Assembly: GCA_021788565.1 (NCBI GenBank)
Contig: JAJYKO010000295.1
Location: 1 to 6,867, forward strand
Origin: Chloroflexota bacterium
Lineage (GTDB): Bacteria > Chloroflexota > UBA6077
Direction of reading: 5' to 3'
Length of the DNA: 6,867 nt
Position 1 is the stretch's first letter; every line of letters starts with the position of its first letter. The notes beneath the pieces are model-generated. The model was not told the origin of the DNA. It saw nothing but the letters and a program-made list of their open reading frames with translations, and made no database searches. Positions 6,441 to 6,867 of this stretch are shown here, piece after piece. A program made the translations under genes and the position numbers.

Positions 6441-6567
6441 ACGGAAAACCTGCTCTGAGGCCGCTTGTCGTACCGTCGACCTCAAAGGGTGACGGGGCAC
6501 CCCCTCGCTTCCTCAGGTGGTCCCCTCTAACCCGCCGCAACGTCATCGTTCGGCTCGCCACGGTCGA

Positions 6568-6603
6568 GGCCCTTGATTGACAGGGAGTTCCCTGGTCAGG
6601 GCC
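6568..6603. promoter_or_regulatory. Nested inverted repeat in the leader (operator or RNA hairpin)
   Basis: The inner element has arms cagggA (6581-6586) and tccctg (6589-6594) separated by 2 nt. It is enclosed by outer arms ggccct (6568-6573) and agggcc (6598-6603). As DNA the inner part is a compact 14-bp dyad suited to a dimeric regulator. As RNA on the minus strand the outer arms would close an interrupted stem, with the inner arms able to pair only with a longer loop. The position, about 170 nt upstream of the first gene, suits either role. Confidence 0.45.
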
Positions 6604-6639
6604 AATTCCTTCGATGCCAATACCCTTGGCCTTGGTGAT

Positions 6640-6648
6640 ACCTCCTTT
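6640..6648 (-). other. Consensus ribosome-binding sequence with no start codon behind it
   Basis: On the minus strand AAAGGAGGT is followed by ATCACC and then AAG, exactly where ATG, GTG or TTG should be. The AAG frame (6633-6631) stays open for about 64 codons and stops at 6441-6439, 35 bp before the binding-protein ATG. This could be a leader peptide whose start has mutated, or a chance purine-rich stretch. No protein family is recognisable in the frame. Confidence 0.25.
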
Positions 6649-6727
6649 TGTTGTTCTGCTCTCCAGGGGGTACGGGCGCACCGTATCTCAAGAGGGCACC
6701 AATCTAAGTCAGCAGCTACCGGCAGCC

Positions 6728-6767
6728 CGTGGATCAAGGTCGAGTACGTCTGTTCCACGATCCTTGA
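6728..6767. promoter_or_regulatory. Interleaved inverted repeats with competing pairings
   Basis: On the plus strand cgtgga (6728-6733) is directly followed by tcaagg (6734-6739), and about 15 nt later come tccacg (6754-6759) and ccttga (6762-6767). Each 6-mer has its exact reverse complement here, and the two pairs cross each other. In RNA they could form only one at a time or a strained pseudoknot; in DNA they could be two overlapping dyads. This is weak but non-trivial structure, possibly near the promoter. Confidence 0.3.
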
Positions 6768-6808
6768 CATCAGTCATTTGCACTTCGGCATGGAGCGAGA
6801 GGGTCGCA

Positions 6809-6867
6809 TCAGTTCAACTCAAGGACAACTTTGCCGGGAGGCTCAAAGAGAGATAGTCGAGCCCGAT
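6809..6867 (-). CDS. Possible 3' end of an upstream minus-strand gene (partial)
   Basis: Reading in from the right edge on the minus strand, one frame gives about 19 codons ending ARLSLFEPPGKVVLELN and a TGA at 6811-6809. The ending GKVVLEL resembles the C-terminal strand of medium-chain dehydrogenases and similar enzymes, so it may be the tail of a neighbouring gene. A second frame is also open here for 17 codons (ending KLSLS), so the choice is uncertain. If real, this gene would lie about 405 nt upstream of the binding-protein gene and might belong to the same pathway. Confidence 0.3.
   Translation of the reverse strand, partial: RARLSLFEPPGKVVLELN

Larger units (their letters stand above)
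6404..6808 (-). other. Non-coding leader upstream of the transporter operon
   Basis: About 400 nt precede the first gene. Short frames cross it in several phases, but none has both a good start with a ribosome site and a plausible composition, so I call it non-coding. I could not pick a convincing -35/-10 promoter. It does contain several inverted repeats, listed separately (6433-6440, 6568-6603, 6728-6767), and a consensus ribosome-binding sequence with no start codon after it (6640-6648). The length and the repeats suggest that the operon is regulated here, by a DNA-binding regulator, by RNA structure, or both. Confidence 0.5.

Noticed and set aside
6631..6650. Plus-strand ggtgatacctccttttg resembles the 3' end of 16S rRNA (anti-Shine-Dalgarno)
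   Set aside because: Only about 14 bases resemble it, with a mismatch, and no rRNA sequence precedes it; it is simply the complement of a Shine-Dalgarno-like stretch.
6543..6770. A 75-codon minus-strand frame in the leader
   Set aside because: No ribosome site at its start, no family resemblance, and low-quality composition; treated as non-coding.

Overview
The window holds one minus-strand transcription unit of six genes that fills nearly all of it, read from about 6403 down to 91. In order these are a lipid-anchored solute-binding protein, a double-domain ABC ATPase, two different membrane permeases, and two different cyclase-family (PF04199, kynurenine-formamidase-like) metal-dependent hydrolases. 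No mobile element, tRNA, rRNA or CRISPR array was seen. Nothing on the plus strand looks like a real gene.

Organism: the DNA is fairly GC-rich, and the binding protein combines an RR-type signal sequence, a lipobox cysteine and a long Ala/Pro/Thr linker (an 'APTAAA' style). From general knowledge that linker style is common in Chloroflexota lipoproteins, so a Chloroflexota-like bacterium is the best guess. It is an inference from one protein, not a placement.

Layout: 1-90 is the 3' flank and carries a perfect 26-bp inverted repeat ending 5 nt past the last stop codon. 91-1522 holds the two hydrolase genes, 13 bp apart with the preferred start. 1577-3582 holds the two permease genes, joined by an ATGA overlap. 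3548-5095 is the ATPase, which overlaps the first permease. 5138-6403 is the binding protein. 6404-6808 is a non-coding leader with several inverted repeats, including an AANCGNTT-type palindrome close to the start codon. 6809-6867 may be the 3' end of another minus-strand gene.

How it works together: the binding protein captures a small polar solute outside the membrane. The two permeases form the channel and the ATPase drives import, as in CUT2 (ribose/galactose/xylose-type) transporters. The two hydrolases, tightly linked downstream, probably open a ring, amide or lactone in the imported compound or in an early metabolite. That pairing suggests the cargo may not be an ordinary pentose or hexose, but the sequence does not name the substrate. 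Start-site reading suggests that two of the six genes begin at TTG codons with good Shine-Dalgarno sites, and that the binding protein begins at an ATG two codons inside the longest frame.
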